A stretch of 28,869 nucleotides of DNA. It comes from a virus. The notes beneath the pieces were generated by a model that did no database searches, was not told where the DNA came from, and was given only the letters and a program-made list of their open reading frames with translations. Within the stretch, counting starts at the first letter, position 1. Each line of letters begins with the position of its first letter. Positions 8,053 to 17,537 of this stretch are shown here, in pieces. The stretch covers positions 1 through 28,869 of the IMG/VR virus record IMGVR_UViG_3300009418_000078. One strand, given 5' to 3'. The translations under genes and the position numbers were made by a program.

Positions 8053-9666
8053 ATGGCTTTATATATTGATAGAAATGCTCCGGGGTCTGGTCTTGCAAAC
8101 TTAATGGCTGCAAGAGGAAGACAGGGAGATACAGAGTTAGTCCATATGACTAAGCCAGAGGTTCAAAGGCTTATGTCTACAGGGCTGATGTCTCTCAATC
8201 CTAAGACAGGACTTCCAGAATATTTCTTAGGAAGTATTTTTAGAGGTGTAAAAGGCTTTGTTAAAAAACTTCTTAAGCCAAAAAATATCGCAGCCATGTT
8301 GCTTGGGACTGTACTTACACCTATTGCGTCATCTATAATACCAGCATTTGGTGGAGGAATTGCAGGAAGATTATTAAAGGGTGGACTGACAGGTGCTTTT
8401 GTTGGTGGAGCTACAGGAGCACTTACTGGTCGTCCTGTAGGAGAATCTATAGGATATGGTGCAGGAACTGGAGCACTGTTTTCTGGCTTGGGAGAACTTG
8501 GTAGATATGGAAGAAAGCATGTTGGTCCTCAACCTGATGATGAATTTATAAAACAATACGACGATATAACAGGAGCTAGAAAGACCTTTAGAGGTTTAAG
8601 CGATTTCGATATTAGAGATGCTGCAAGAAGAGTGGAGCCAGAGGCGAGGTATCGTTTTGGAGAAAAGGTAGATGAACTTTATTATCCTACTTCTGAATCT
8701 GCATTAGCACAAACTCTACAACAAGGTGTACCTGAAACTGAGGTAAGTTCTACCTATTTAGAGGAGCTTGGTTTTGATCCTAAAATAATGAGACAGGCAG
8801 CAAACATACCCGGAAGTTTTGAAGGTTTGGGAGGAGAGGCTCTGGATATATCACAATTGGGTCCAGATGTAAGAAATCTTCCAACAGTTGGTCGTTTTAC
8901 ACCTACTGAAAATATAGGAGCATATGCTCTAGAAGGACTGGGGAGATATGTTCCTCCAGAAGAAGTAATAAATATACAGGCTTTTAAGGATACAAGTAGA
9001 GATTGGTTGGGTAAACCTCCTAAAACTTTTGAAGATGTTAAAGAAACTGTAACAGAGTATTATTCTCCAGAAGGTAGAGGTATAACTGGAGTAATTCAAC
9101 CTGCTTTACAAACAGCTAGTGTAATGGCAGATGTAGATGCAATGGAAGAACAGAGAAAAGCCTACGAAGAAGCGGAAGAAACATCTGATGACTTCTTACC
9201 AGAGGACTTTGTACCAGAGGACTTACCATTTAACTTTAGAGCACTTCAGCCACCTCTAACACAAGAACAGATTGTTGCGCTATATACACAAGGAGGCGTA
9301 AGTCCTTCTGCTATTGGACAAAGTGGAAGATTTTTTTCTGATCCAACTCAAATTTTTGCTAAAGAAGGTGGGCTTCTTTCTCTTCAGGATGGAGGAGCCT
9401 TTGAAGGACAAATACAAGGTGATGGACATGGAATGCAAGACAATGTAATGATGCCTATTAAAGGAGGAGGTATTGCTGCAGTATCTCCAAAAGAATATGT
9501 AGTGCCAGCAGATGTAATGGCTATGTTAGGAAATGGAAATGCAGATGAAGGGGCAGAAGCTATGGATGGATTTATATCTAAATTCAGAAAAAGAAAATAT
9601 GGCAGGGATACGCAACCACCAGAGACTGATGCGACAAAAGCTTTACAATCACTAATTATATCATAA
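8053..9666 (+). CDS. Internal virion / DNA-ejection-type protein with glycine-zipper segment
   Basis: A 537-residue protein whose ATG follows the previous stop by 2 bp. Residues about 76-150 form a Gly/Ala-rich hydrophobic stretch (AAMLLGTVLTPIASSIIPAF, then repeated G-x-x-x-G steps), typical of proteins that insert into or cross a membrane during genome ejection. Residues about 438-447 read GGLLSLQDGG. Further on come a GDGHGMQDNVMMP segment and EYVVPADVMAMLGNG (about 480-495), a C-terminal signature I know from many phage virion proteins of this kind (G-x-G-x-x-D-x-[VI]-P, then [EF]-V-V-P-A-D-V-V-x-x-L-G-N-G). The centre is acidic and helical. Neighbours on both sides look like ejection proteins too. 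I infer a membrane-active role at infection; the sequence does not prove it. Confidence 0.65.
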   Translation: MALYIDRNAPGSGLANLMAARGRQGDTELVHMTKPEVQRLMSTGLMSLNPKTGLPEYFLGSIFRGVKGFVKKLLKPKNIAAMLLGTVLTPIASSIIPAFGGGIAGRLLKGGLTGAFVGGATGALTGRPVGESIGYGAGTGALFSGLGELGRYGRKHVGPQPDDEFIKQYDDITGARKTFRGLSDFDIRDAARRVEPEARYRFGEKVDELYYPTSESALAQTLQQGVPETEVSSTYLEELGFDPKIMRQAANIPGSFEGLGGEALDISQLGPDVRNLPTVGRFTPTENIGAYALEGLGRYVPPEEVINIQAFKDTSRDWLGKPPKTFEDVKETVTEYYSPEGRGITGVIQPALQTASVMADVDAMEEQRKAYEEAEETSDDFLPEDFVPEDLPFNFRALQPPLTQEQIVALYTQGGVSPSAIGQSGRFFSDPTQIFAKEGGLLSLQDGGAFEGQIQGDGHGMQDNVMMPIKGGGIAAVSPKEYVVPADVMAMLGNGNADEGAEAMDGFISKFRKRKYGRDTQPPETDATKALQSLIIS

Positions 9667-9676
9667 GGATAGAAAA

Positions 9677-12412
9677 ATGGGAATATTATCAGTATTGGGT
9701 AGCCCAAGACCAGCAGGAACTCCTGTAGGATCAGCAACCTCAATAACAACTACACAACTTCCTCCAGAGTTTAGACCTTTTATTACAGATATTTTTCAGA
9801 AGGCTAAAGCTCAACAAGAAGGATTGAAGTTTATACCATTTACTGGTCCAAGGATTAGAGGTTTTGGTCCTTTACAGGAAGAAGCTTTTACAGGACTAAC
9901 TGATTTAGCCAGAAGAGGAATAAGTAGTGTTCCTGATGCTACAAGTGCAACATTTCTGACAGCAGCTACAGATGCTGCTGCAAGAGCAGGAAGACCTATA
10001 ACGACAGAAGATATAGCAAGATTGTCTAGTCCTTTTCAGCAGGAAGTAATTGATGTTGCAAAAAGAGAAGCTCAAAGAGATTTTGATTTACAGGTTGCAC
10101 CAAAAGTTGCGGCAGAAGCTGCAGCAGCAGGGTCTTTCGGAGGGTCAAGGGCAGGACTTCTTGAGTCTGAATCATTAAGAAATCTACAAGAACAGTTATC
10201 TGATATTCAAACTAAAGGAAGTGCTCAAGCATTTGCACAGGCACAACAAGCTTTTCAAGATGAAAGAGCAGCAGCAGCAGGACTATCTGGATTTTTAGAA
10301 AGACAGATGACTGGCGTTCCTAATCAGGCTTTAAAAGAATTGGCTGCGTTACAGACTGTGGGTGAATCAAAACAATTGCTTGATCAGAAGGCACTGGATT
10401 TAGCTTATCAAGATTTTCTTGAGGAAAGAGAATTCCCAACAAGATCATTGCAGGAGTATCAAGCTTCTATTAGAGGATTCCCTTATACACCAGCAGCTTA
10501 TCAATATACAACCCAGACTGCACCTACACCTTCTCTTGGACAGACATTGCTTACTGCTGCTGCTCAAGGGGCTGGATTATATGGTACTCTTGGTGGGTTT
10601 GGATTTGGAGGTACGCAGAAAGCAGCTTCTGGTGGACAGATAAGAGGAGGACTTTCTGGTATGGTTGAGTCTCACCAGAATAATAAATCTTTGCCCAAAC
10701 AGCAGTATAGAGTGCCTCGCAAATTTACCAGAGGATGGAAATACGCCGCTCCTCGCCGTAATCTATTTCACTTAACCGATACTCCAGAGACAGAACGCTT
10801 TGAAGAAGTAGAAGAATTTACTTCAAGGGATTTACTTCCTTGGCAGCAGAGTGCAAGAATAGCAAAACTGGCACAACTAGGAAATCTTTCTGCAGATAAG
10901 ATGGAGCAATTAAATGTAGAAGGAGTATCTTCTATAGATGAAAGTGATATTGGACCCGGTAGAGGGGTTAGCTCTGCATTAGCACAAGTCTCTCCTGTTG
11001 CCTTAAAAACAGCAGAAGTTGAAGAAGCTAAAAAGAGACAGGCCAGATGGAACCCATTAGATATTTTATTAGGAAAGCCTGTGGATCAAAAACTTTCAGA
11101 TGTCATGGGGATTGGAACACCAAGACAGGCATATGATGATGTCTTAGCAGGAGAAAAGGAAGGAATTGCTACTTACAAAAAATCACTAGAGGCGGCAGAG
11201 ACTAAAGATGCTGCAGAACTAGCTGCCTCTGAACTAGCAGAAAGGGCAACACTAAAAGGGTTAGCGGAAAAAAGTAAGTTTACAAAAGAACAGTTGGAAA
11301 ACTTAAAACAAAGACAGGCTAGAAGAAAAAGTAGATATGGAACAGAAAAAACGGAATTAGAAGATTTTAGAACAGATATACAAAGTCAGGATAGAGAGGC
11401 TGTGGAAGAGTTAAGGGAAGGAGCAGAAGATGCTCAAACAATGTATGATGAGCAAATAGGTTCTTTACAAAAACAAAGAGGTTTTGAAATTCTTGCAGCT
11501 TTTGGAGCTACTGGACAGGTAAGTGCTGAAGAGGCTAGTAGAGGAAGTATAATTGAAACTGCAGGAAGAATTATGGCTGATGCATCAAGAGCTATGGCCC
11601 CTCAGTTAAGAGAGTTAAGTGAAAAAGAAAGAAAAGCTGAGATGGCAAAAATCGAAAGAGCAGGATTAGATAAAAAAGAAATTAGAAATTTGAATAGAGC
11701 AGCTACATTAAGAGATAAAGATGCTTTTAAAGAGTTAAGTCAATTTGAGACTAATTATGAAAATGATCTGATGAAATATCGTCAGGCAAAAGAAGCACTA
11801 AGAACTACTCAAATAATGGAACCAGCAGAAAGAGCAAAAGCACAAATAGCTGTTAAAACAGTGCAAGCTGAAATTGCACAGAGGGACGTAGTAAGACAAC
11901 AAGCACTAGCTAAACTGCAAAGTGCAGCAGAAAAAGCTGCTACTGAGGCAGAAGGAAACCGGGCAGAGATATGGATTAAGATTTATAAACAACTGGCAGA
12001 TAACGCTGCTAATACTATGACTAATGTAGAAGCAGCAGATTATAATGTCCTTTTAAAACAGGTGTCAGGAGCAACACCGGGACGTTTTACAATTGTAGAT
12101 GGTCAGCTTAGAAATCTGGATGGAAGTGCATTTGATGCAGATACAGAAAGCAAACATGCCGATGCATATACTAGTGCAATGAGAATATTTCAAGTTACTG
12201 GGGATATGCCTCTGGCACTAGAGACATATATAGAAAAAGCTAGAGCATCAGGAATAATGCAGCCTTCTGCAGTATCTGGTGGTCCACCTCCAAATGCTAT
12301 TAAGTCATTTCGGGATGCTGTAAAAAACGATCCCAATAATAGAGATCGGCATATAAAAGATTTTAGGATAAAATATAATTTAACTGAAGAAGAAGCGGAA
12401 GGTCAATTATAG
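9677..12412 (+). CDS. Large internal virion protein with long coiled coil
   Basis: A 911-residue protein. The N-terminal third is Ala/Gln-rich and helical, including FGGSRAGLLESESLRNLQEQ near residues 154-173. A Gly-rich segment around 300-330 holds GGQIRGGLSGM, related to the GGL motifs of the two preceding proteins. From about residue 440 to 760 it is dominated by charged helices (for example DAAELAASELAERATLKG and KARLQ-type heptads), predicted to form long coiled coils. There is no signal peptide. AGGA lies 7 bp before the ATG. The stop TAG overlaps the GTG start of the next gene as TAGTG, coupling the two. Size, helix content and position fit a podovirus internal core or ejection protein. 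I see no transglycosylase motif. Confidence 0.65.
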   Translation: MGILSVLGSPRPAGTPVGSATSITTTQLPPEFRPFITDIFQKAKAQQEGLKFIPFTGPRIRGFGPLQEEAFTGLTDLARRGISSVPDATSATFLTAATDAAARAGRPITTEDIARLSSPFQQEVIDVAKREAQRDFDLQVAPKVAAEAAAAGSFGGSRAGLLESESLRNLQEQLSDIQTKGSAQAFAQAQQAFQDERAAAAGLSGFLERQMTGVPNQALKELAALQTVGESKQLLDQKALDLAYQDFLEEREFPTRSLQEYQASIRGFPYTPAAYQYTTQTAPTPSLGQTLLTAAAQGAGLYGTLGGFGFGGTQKAASGGQIRGGLSGMVESHQNNKSLPKQQYRVPRKFTRGWKYAAPRRNLFHLTDTPETERFEEVEEFTSRDLLPWQQSARIAKLAQLGNLSADKMEQLNVEGVSSIDESDIGPGRGVSSALAQVSPVALKTAEVEEAKKRQARWNPLDILLGKPVDQKLSDVMGIGTPRQAYDDVLAGEKEGIATYKKSLEAAETKDAAELAASELAERATLKGLAEKSKFTKEQLENLKQRQARRKSRYGTEKTELEDFRTDIQSQDREAVEELREGAEDAQTMYDEQIGSLQKQRGFEILAAFGATGQVSAEEASRGSIIETAGRIMADASRAMAPQLRELSEKERKAEMAKIERAGLDKKEIRNLNRAATLRDKDAFKELSQFETNYENDLMKYRQAKEALRTTQIMEPAERAKAQIAVKTVQAEIAQRDVVRQQALAKLQSAAEKAATEAEGNRAEIWIKIYKQLADNAANTMTNVEAADYNVLLKQVSGATPGRFTIVDGQLRNLDGSAFDADTESKHADAYTSAMRIFQVTGDMPLALETYIEKARASGIMQPSAVSGGPPPNAIKSFRDAVKNDPNNRDRHIKDFRIKYNLTEEEAEGQL

Positions 12413-15400
12413 TGAGCGATACATATATTCCTGTAGATTATAGTCAATTTGATGTAGCTGAAAAGGTTTCTCCTTCATCAGACTATACTCCTGTTGATTA
12501 TAGTCAATTTGATGCAGAAGAAACTGTAACAGATGATGGGCAGGAAGAACAATTTACAGAAGAAAGCCTGAATGTAAATCCTCAGTGGCTGGACTATGCC
12601 AATACTATCTATAAATCAGAAGAGGGAGAACGCTGGAAGGGATCGAATAAGCGTTTAGCTGAGTGGTTAAAAAATAGACATTCCGAAGTAAACAACGATA
12701 TAACAAGCACAGGATGGTTAGCTTTTAATGCTGATAATCTTGATACTGGTACTAAAAGAGCTTGGGTAAATTCTATGGATATGTATGAAAATCTTGACAG
12801 TGATGGAACTACATTTCTTAGAGCAGCTAAAAATATGGTTCAAGACCCCAGTGTTTGGGGATCGGTAATAGGAACTTTTGGTCTTGGTACTGTTGCTAGA
12901 TTAACTGGAGGTAGGGTTGCAAATGTAGCTGCACGATTTACTTTAAAAGAACAGATGAAAAAGGCTCTGGCTAAACAGGGGATAAAGAAAGAGGCAATAA
13001 AAGAGTTTGCTGAAAAAGGAGTTTCAAAAGGTGTTACAACTGAAGCATTAAAAGAAGCAAGAAAAACTGCATCAAAGAAGATGGCTAGACTCTATGGGGC
13101 AGAAAGTGCAGCATATACAGGGGCACATTCAGGTCTGGATACTATGGTCCAACAACAGTTTGATGAAGTTCATGATAATCCAAGTGATCAGATAAATTAT
13201 GGTGAAGTTGCTAGGGATGCATTATTAGGAACAGCATTAGGATTTGGCTTTGGTTATGGTCCTGCAAGAGGCATTAATCATTTCCTTGCTAAAAAACAAT
13301 TAAGAAAGAATGATGCTAGACTGATTGCCTTGGAAGAGGCGGCAGAAGAAGAAGCTCTTGAAACACTTACAAGTATAAATCTTCCTACCATAGGAGCAAG
13401 GACAGCAGCTTCTGAAATTGAAACAGTTGTAGGAAGAGAAGGAAAAAAACTAGAGGTGGATGGTGAGGCTGTAATTCATGTTGGTACAAGGAAAGAATTA
13501 GCTGATGAATTAAAGGAAGAGGGTACGGAAAAAACAAAAGAAGAAATTGACGAGATTTATAAAGAAACAAAAGAAGCTATAGTAAATGCTGGCGAACATG
13601 CTGGTATTGAGTTTGAAGAAGAGGGTGTAGGAACAGGGTTATTTAGAGGTCTAAAAAGATACTCTCCAAAATCAGTAGAGCCTGTTGCTGAAGATGGAAG
13701 AAGATGGTATACTACATTATTAGGAAAGATTAGTAGAAGAATAGGAACTGCTGTTCCCCGTGAAGTTAGAAGATTGACAAGGCTAAAAGAAGCTGCAGGA
13801 AATAAAATCTTGCGAGGTGTAAATACAAGGTTAGTAACTCTTAAAAAGGCTGTTGAAAAAGAGTTTGGTGTTAAAAAAATAGGAGATTTGCGTAAGGGTG
13901 TTCTGGAGGATTTAGATAATGTTCTTAGGGGATCACCAGAAGCAATAGCGAAACACGCAAATAAACCACTGACATTAAAAGCTTTGGCTAGTATGAGAGA
14001 AGATATAAGTATTCTTCAAAAAGAACTTCTGGATAGTGGTATGATAAAAGAAGGCTCTGAGCTTGAAACAACAATCAAAGCATCTATGGATGGAAAGTCA
14101 GGTGAGCTTTGGCTTACAAGACAATACAAAATTTTTGATGATCCTGATTGGGGAAAAACTCTTAAGAATAATCCTAAAATTAGGAAGGAAGCAGAAGACT
14201 ACTTTAGAAAAAGATTTGCAGAGGGAGATGAAGGCTTTGGAATAATTTTCCAGAATGCAAGTGAAGGACGTATTTTAAGTAGAGGAGATCAAGAGATATA
14301 TGATGCATACATGGGTAAGAATGGAGCAATCCAGCAAACTATAAAAAACTTACTTGACTCGCATACAGAAGAAGATTTAATAACTGCATTTACTTCTCCG
14401 TTAAAATTCAGAGAAGGTGCGGCAGGTAAAATTTTAACTAAAAGAAAAGATATTCCAAAAGAACTAAGAGGATTGCTTGGAGAATATAAAGACCCTCTTA
14501 CTAATTATGCAAACTCTTTAATGAAAATTAATCAGACTTTAGAAACATATCAGTTTGAAAATTCTATAGCTAACTTAATTAAAAATGTAGTACCTCCTGA
14601 AGGAGCCGTGGCAGGAAGAGTAGGTGCAGAAGCAGAGGACGTTTTAAGGACAAGGGAACGTCCAGAATGGATGGGTAGTGAGTTTGGTTCTTATAGTCCT
14701 GAGTGGGTAAAAAGGTTGACTGGAAGAGAAGTTGTAGAGCAGGGAACAGGGGAAAGTCTTATTCGTGGTGCTGGAACACGTCCTGATCCTGCCACTGGAA
14801 GAACAGTAGAGTTGTCTTCTGTGCTGCCTGTTAGAGCAGGAGTAAGAAGACCTATTACAGAAGGCGGCGAAGAGATTGCCGGAATGGAAATAGACTTCCT
14901 TGGAGGTAGTCTGGATACCAGAGCCAGTCCTCTTGATAGATTATATGCAAATAAAGAAGTTGCAGATGCAATTATTAATGGTAACAATATTGCTGTGTTA
15001 CAACAAAAACATCTTCAAAAATATCTTTTATTACAAGGACATACAAGGGCTGCTAAAACTGTTTGGAGTCCCACAGCTATTGCAAGAAACTTTCTTGGTG
15101 CTGGCTGGATGGCTGCAGGAGCAGGATATTTTAGACCTAGTTCATTAAAAGGAATATATCAAGTTGCAAGAGGAATGTCTAAGTGGAGTGACAAAGAACT
15201 TAGGAAAGAAATGGAAAAGGGAGTTGCTCTTGGTTATATTCAAAGCGGTGTTGATCTTGGAACCTATAGAGAAGCTTTAAGATTAGGAAGTAAAAAGGAA
15301 TTCTGGAACGGAGCAGATCAGATATATAAAGGAGACAAGACTTTAAAAGACAAAGCTGTTTCTATAAATACCAGTGCGGTTAAACTCTATCAGTCAATGG

Positions 15401-16881
15401 ATGACATGTGGAAACAGATGGCTTTTATTAATGAAAAAAATACATATAAAAAGATACTTGCAGATCAGTTTGGAGAAGGCTATCCAGATCAGGTTGCCAG
15501 AAGGATGAGGTCAGGAGATGGCGAGGAGATTATAATTACAAATCTGGATGAATATGCAGCAGATATGGTATCCAGACATATGCAGAATTACGCAGGGGTT
15601 CCTCAGTTTGTAAGATATGCAAGGCTTCTTCCAGCAGCAGACTTTCTTGCCTTTACTACAGAGCTAATGAGAACTCAAACTAATATTTATGGTACAGCAT
15701 TAAGAGATATAGCACAGGGTAGTAAGCTTCTATCACAGACTGGTGGTCAGAGGGGCGGTACTCAACTTAAGGCAGGATTAACAAGAGCAGGTTCTGTGAT
15801 TAGTGTAACTGCTGCTGGTACTGCATTACCTTATACAGCTAATGAAATATTTACTGACTTGAATGAAAAAGAAGAAGGTCAGCCTTATACAAGGAAACAA
15901 GCATTAGAATTCTTTAATGCTCCTTATGATAAAGGTGATCGTTTTATTTACTATGGTAATCCTGAAAATGGAGAAGGAACAAGAGTAAATATAAGTTACA
16001 TTAATCCTTGGGCGAAATTTCAAAGTCCTATACATGCAGGAATTGAAGCTTTAAATAGGGGAGAGGATGTAGATGGTAAAATTTTAGATGCTGTTGGAGA
16101 GACTTGGTTTAAGCCTTTGTGGGAAACTTTTGGTCCCTCCATGCTTGCAGAAAGTCTGGTTAATATAGCAGTTAATCGTGATAAGTATGGGAATAAACTT
16201 TATAAAGGATCGAATAGTTTAGCACAAGATATGACAGCAGGAGTTCTAGGATTCTTAGAGCCTTTTGATCCCGGTCTTTTTAGAACAGCTAGAAATATAT
16301 ATGGAGCGTATACTGAACAGCCTTTTGAAGGGGCTGAGTATGCTATGAAGAGGGGGAAGGCTGGAAGAAAGACTACAAAAGAAAATGAGTTATGGAGTTT
16401 GACTGGTGTAAAGCCTCAAAAATATGACATTAAAATAGAATTAGGATATAGGATGTCTGATTTAAAAAGGCAGATGGGGGAAGCTGGAAAAATATTTACA
16501 GATATGACACAACAACAATCTCCTATGACAGCAGAAGAACTTGTTGAAGGCTATGAAGAAGCTTTAGAAAAACAATTTTCTTTAGCAAAAGATATGTTTG
16601 ATGTAATAACTCATGCAAAGAGTTTGGGTATGAATAATAAAGATATTTATAAAGCCATTACAAGAGAAGGATATTTCCCTAAATTTATGGACAAGAAAAT
16701 TCTGGCTAATCTAATTAATAAAGGTGTTTATATACCTCCTGCTCCATTAAGAAAGGATATATTTAAATGGAACGAGGCTACAAAGAAAAGAGGTGGATCA
16801 CCTCCTCCTGTTAGAGAGGCACAGGCTGAACTGATTAATGTATATAAAAGTTATGTAGGTGCTCAAACAGGACAAAGATAG
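12412..16881 (+). CDS. Very large internal virion / ejection protein
   Basis: A 1489-residue protein starting with a GTG that overlaps the upstream stop (TAGTG). The N-terminus carries the motif Y-x-P-V-D-Y-S-Q-F-D twice (near residues 5-14 and 25-34). After a short globular part (WLAFNADNLDTGT) come Gly-rich hydrophobic segments near 147-165 and 270-288, and further ones near 890-905 and 1120-1135. Long Lys/Glu-rich helices lie between them. Near residue 1073 the segment PAADFLAFTTELMRTQTN matches a theme I know from giant internal proteins of marine podoviruses. No lytic transglycosylase or protease triad is evident. By size and order it is the counterpart of the largest podovirus core protein (the T7 gp16 position). 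Its stop TAG overlaps the GTG of the endolysin gene. Confidence 0.7.
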   Translation: MSDTYIPVDYSQFDVAEKVSPSSDYTPVDYSQFDAEETVTDDGQEEQFTEESLNVNPQWLDYANTIYKSEEGERWKGSNKRLAEWLKNRHSEVNNDITSTGWLAFNADNLDTGTKRAWVNSMDMYENLDSDGTTFLRAAKNMVQDPSVWGSVIGTFGLGTVARLTGGRVANVAARFTLKEQMKKALAKQGIKKEAIKEFAEKGVSKGVTTEALKEARKTASKKMARLYGAESAAYTGAHSGLDTMVQQQFDEVHDNPSDQINYGEVARDALLGTALGFGFGYGPARGINHFLAKKQLRKNDARLIALEEAAEEEALETLTSINLPTIGARTAASEIETVVGREGKKLEVDGEAVIHVGTRKELADELKEEGTEKTKEEIDEIYKETKEAIVNAGEHAGIEFEEEGVGTGLFRGLKRYSPKSVEPVAEDGRRWYTTLLGKISRRIGTAVPREVRRLTRLKEAAGNKILRGVNTRLVTLKKAVEKEFGVKKIGDLRKGVLEDLDNVLRGSPEAIAKHANKPLTLKALASMREDISILQKELLDSGMIKEGSELETTIKASMDGKSGELWLTRQYKIFDDPDWGKTLKNNPKIRKEAEDYFRKRFAEGDEGFGIIFQNASEGRILSRGDQEIYDAYMGKNGAIQQTIKNLLDSHTEEDLITAFTSPLKFREGAAGKILTKRKDIPKELRGLLGEYKDPLTNYANSLMKINQTLETYQFENSIANLIKNVVPPEGAVAGRVGAEAEDVLRTRERPEWMGSEFGSYSPEWVKRLTGREVVEQGTGESLIRGAGTRPDPATGRTVELSSVLPVRAGVRRPITEGGEEIAGMEIDFLGGSLDTRASPLDRLYANKEVADAIINGNNIAVLQQKHLQKYLLLQGHTRAAKTVWSPTAIARNFLGAGWMAAGAGYFRPSSLKGIYQVARGMSKWSDKELRKEMEKGVALGYIQSGVDLGTYREALRLGSKKEFWNGADQIYKGDKTLKDKAVSINTSAVKLYQSMDDMWKQMAFINEKNTYKKILADQFGEGYPDQVARRMRSGDGEEIIITNLDEYAADMVSRHMQNYAGVPQFVRYARLLPAADFLAFTTELMRTQTNIYGTALRDIAQGSKLLSQTGGQRGGTQLKAGLTRAGSVISVTAAGTALPYTANEIFTDLNEKEEGQPYTRKQALEFFNAPYDKGDRFIYYGNPENGEGTRVNISYINPWAKFQSPIHAGIEALNRGEDVDGKILDAVGETWFKPLWETFGPSMLAESLVNIAVNRDKYGNKLYKGSNSLAQDMTAGVLGFLEPFDPGLFRTARNIYGAYTEQPFEGAEYAMKRGKAGRKTTKENELWSLTGVKPQKYDIKIELGYRMSDLKRQMGEAGKIFTDMTQQQSPMTAEELVEGYEEALEKQFSLAKDMFDVITHAKSLGMNNKDIYKAITREGYFPKFMDKKILANLINKGVYIPPAPLRKDIFKWNEATKKRGGSPPPVREAQAELINVYKSYVGAQTGQR
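12421..12514 (+). repeat. Duplicated PVDYSQFD-coding segment
   Basis: Bases 12421-12454 and 12481-12514 are near-identical 34-mers exactly 60 bp apart. Both encode Y-x-P-V-D-Y-S-Q-F-D at the extreme N-terminus of the 1489-residue virion protein. The exact codon spacing and low divergence suggest a duplicated short linear motif, perhaps a packing or partner-binding tag. Confidence 0.85.
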
Positions 16882-17261
16882 TGGAGTGGAAATATTTTAG
16901 TGAGAAAGAATTAAAATGTAAGGGAACAGGTGAATGCCACATGGATTCAGCCTTTATGAAAAAGCTTGTAACCCTGAGAGAAGAGTTTAACAAACCAATT
17001 ATTTTAACATCTGCTTATAGAAGTCCAACTTATAATATAAGAATTGGGGGAGCAGAAAATTCTCCTCATGTTTTTGGAAGGGCAGTAGATATCCAGTGTC
17101 TTGGTTCTGAGGCTTACGAAATAATAAGACTTGGAATAAAACATGAGATGACTGGGATAGGAGTAGCCCAGAGAGGGAATAGAGTTTCCAGATTTATTCA
17201 CTTAGATGATATGGTTAATACAGATATACATAGAAGACCTTGGATATGGAGTTATAAATAA
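16881..17261 (+). CDS. Endolysin, peptidase M15 family (Zn D,D-/L,D-peptidase type)
   Basis: A 126-residue protein matching the compact Peptidase_M15_3 fold. Visible zinc-site residues are H63 and D70 in SPHVFGRAVDI (S-x-H-x-x-G-x-A-x-D) and H107 in FIHLDD; YRSP (46-49) is the usual substrate-side strand. The N-terminal FSEKELKCKGTGEC segment is typical of these single-domain phage enzymes. The length is normal and no signal peptide is present, so export would need a holin. It probably cuts peptide cross-links of the host cell wall at lysis. The GTG start overlaps the stop of the giant virion protein gene as TAGTG. It is followed directly by a basic DUF6321 gene. The 3TM holin is on the opposite strand about 2 kb away. 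Confidence 0.9.
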   Translation: MEWKYFSEKELKCKGTGECHMDSAFMKKLVTLREEFNKPIILTSAYRSPTYNIRIGGAENSPHVFGRAVDIQCLGSEAYEIIRLGIKHEMTGIGVAQRGNRVSRFIHLDDMVNTDIHRRPWIWSYK

Positions 17262-17537
17262 ATGGCTGGTATGAAAGGGATGACAATAAAGGGAGGATAT
17301 AAAAGACCAACAAAGTCTGGTGCTGGATTAACCTCTAAGGGAGTAGAGAAATATCGCAGACAAAATCCCGGCAGTAAACTAAAGACTGCTGTAACAGAGA
17401 AGAAACCTACAGGTAAGAGAGCAGCTAGACGGAAGAGTTATTGTGCAAGATCAGCAGGACAGATGAAGAAGTTTCCTAAAGCAGCTAAGAATCCTAATTC
17501 AAGATTAAGACAAGCCAGAAAAAGGTGGAGGTGCTAA
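17262..17537 (+). CDS. Very basic DUF6321-like protein
   Basis: A 91-residue protein with about 29 Lys/Arg and only 2 acidic residues. The pattern G-x-G-L-T-x-K-G-x-x-K-Y, then LKTAVTEKKPTGKRAARRKS, Y-C-A-R-S-A-G, and a C-terminal R-K-R-W-R-C is the DUF6321 signature as I remember it from cyanophages and other marine phages. There is no enzymatic motif. Two cysteines (in SYCARS and the last residue) are conserved-looking. The ATG follows the endolysin stop with no gap. The stop overlaps the next ATG as TAATG. The charge suggests nucleic-acid binding or DNA condensation in the virion, which is inference only. Confidence 0.75.
   Translation: MAGMKGMTIKGGYKRPTKSGAGLTSKGVEKYRRQNPGSKLKTAVTEKKPTGKRAARRKSYCARSAGQMKKFPKAAKNPNSRLRQARKRWRC

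Noticed and set aside
17525-17536. GTG start for the membrane coiled-coil protein
   Set aside because: It lies inside the ribosome-binding GGAGGTG region. The ATG at 17537 overlaps the previous stop and is better placed.
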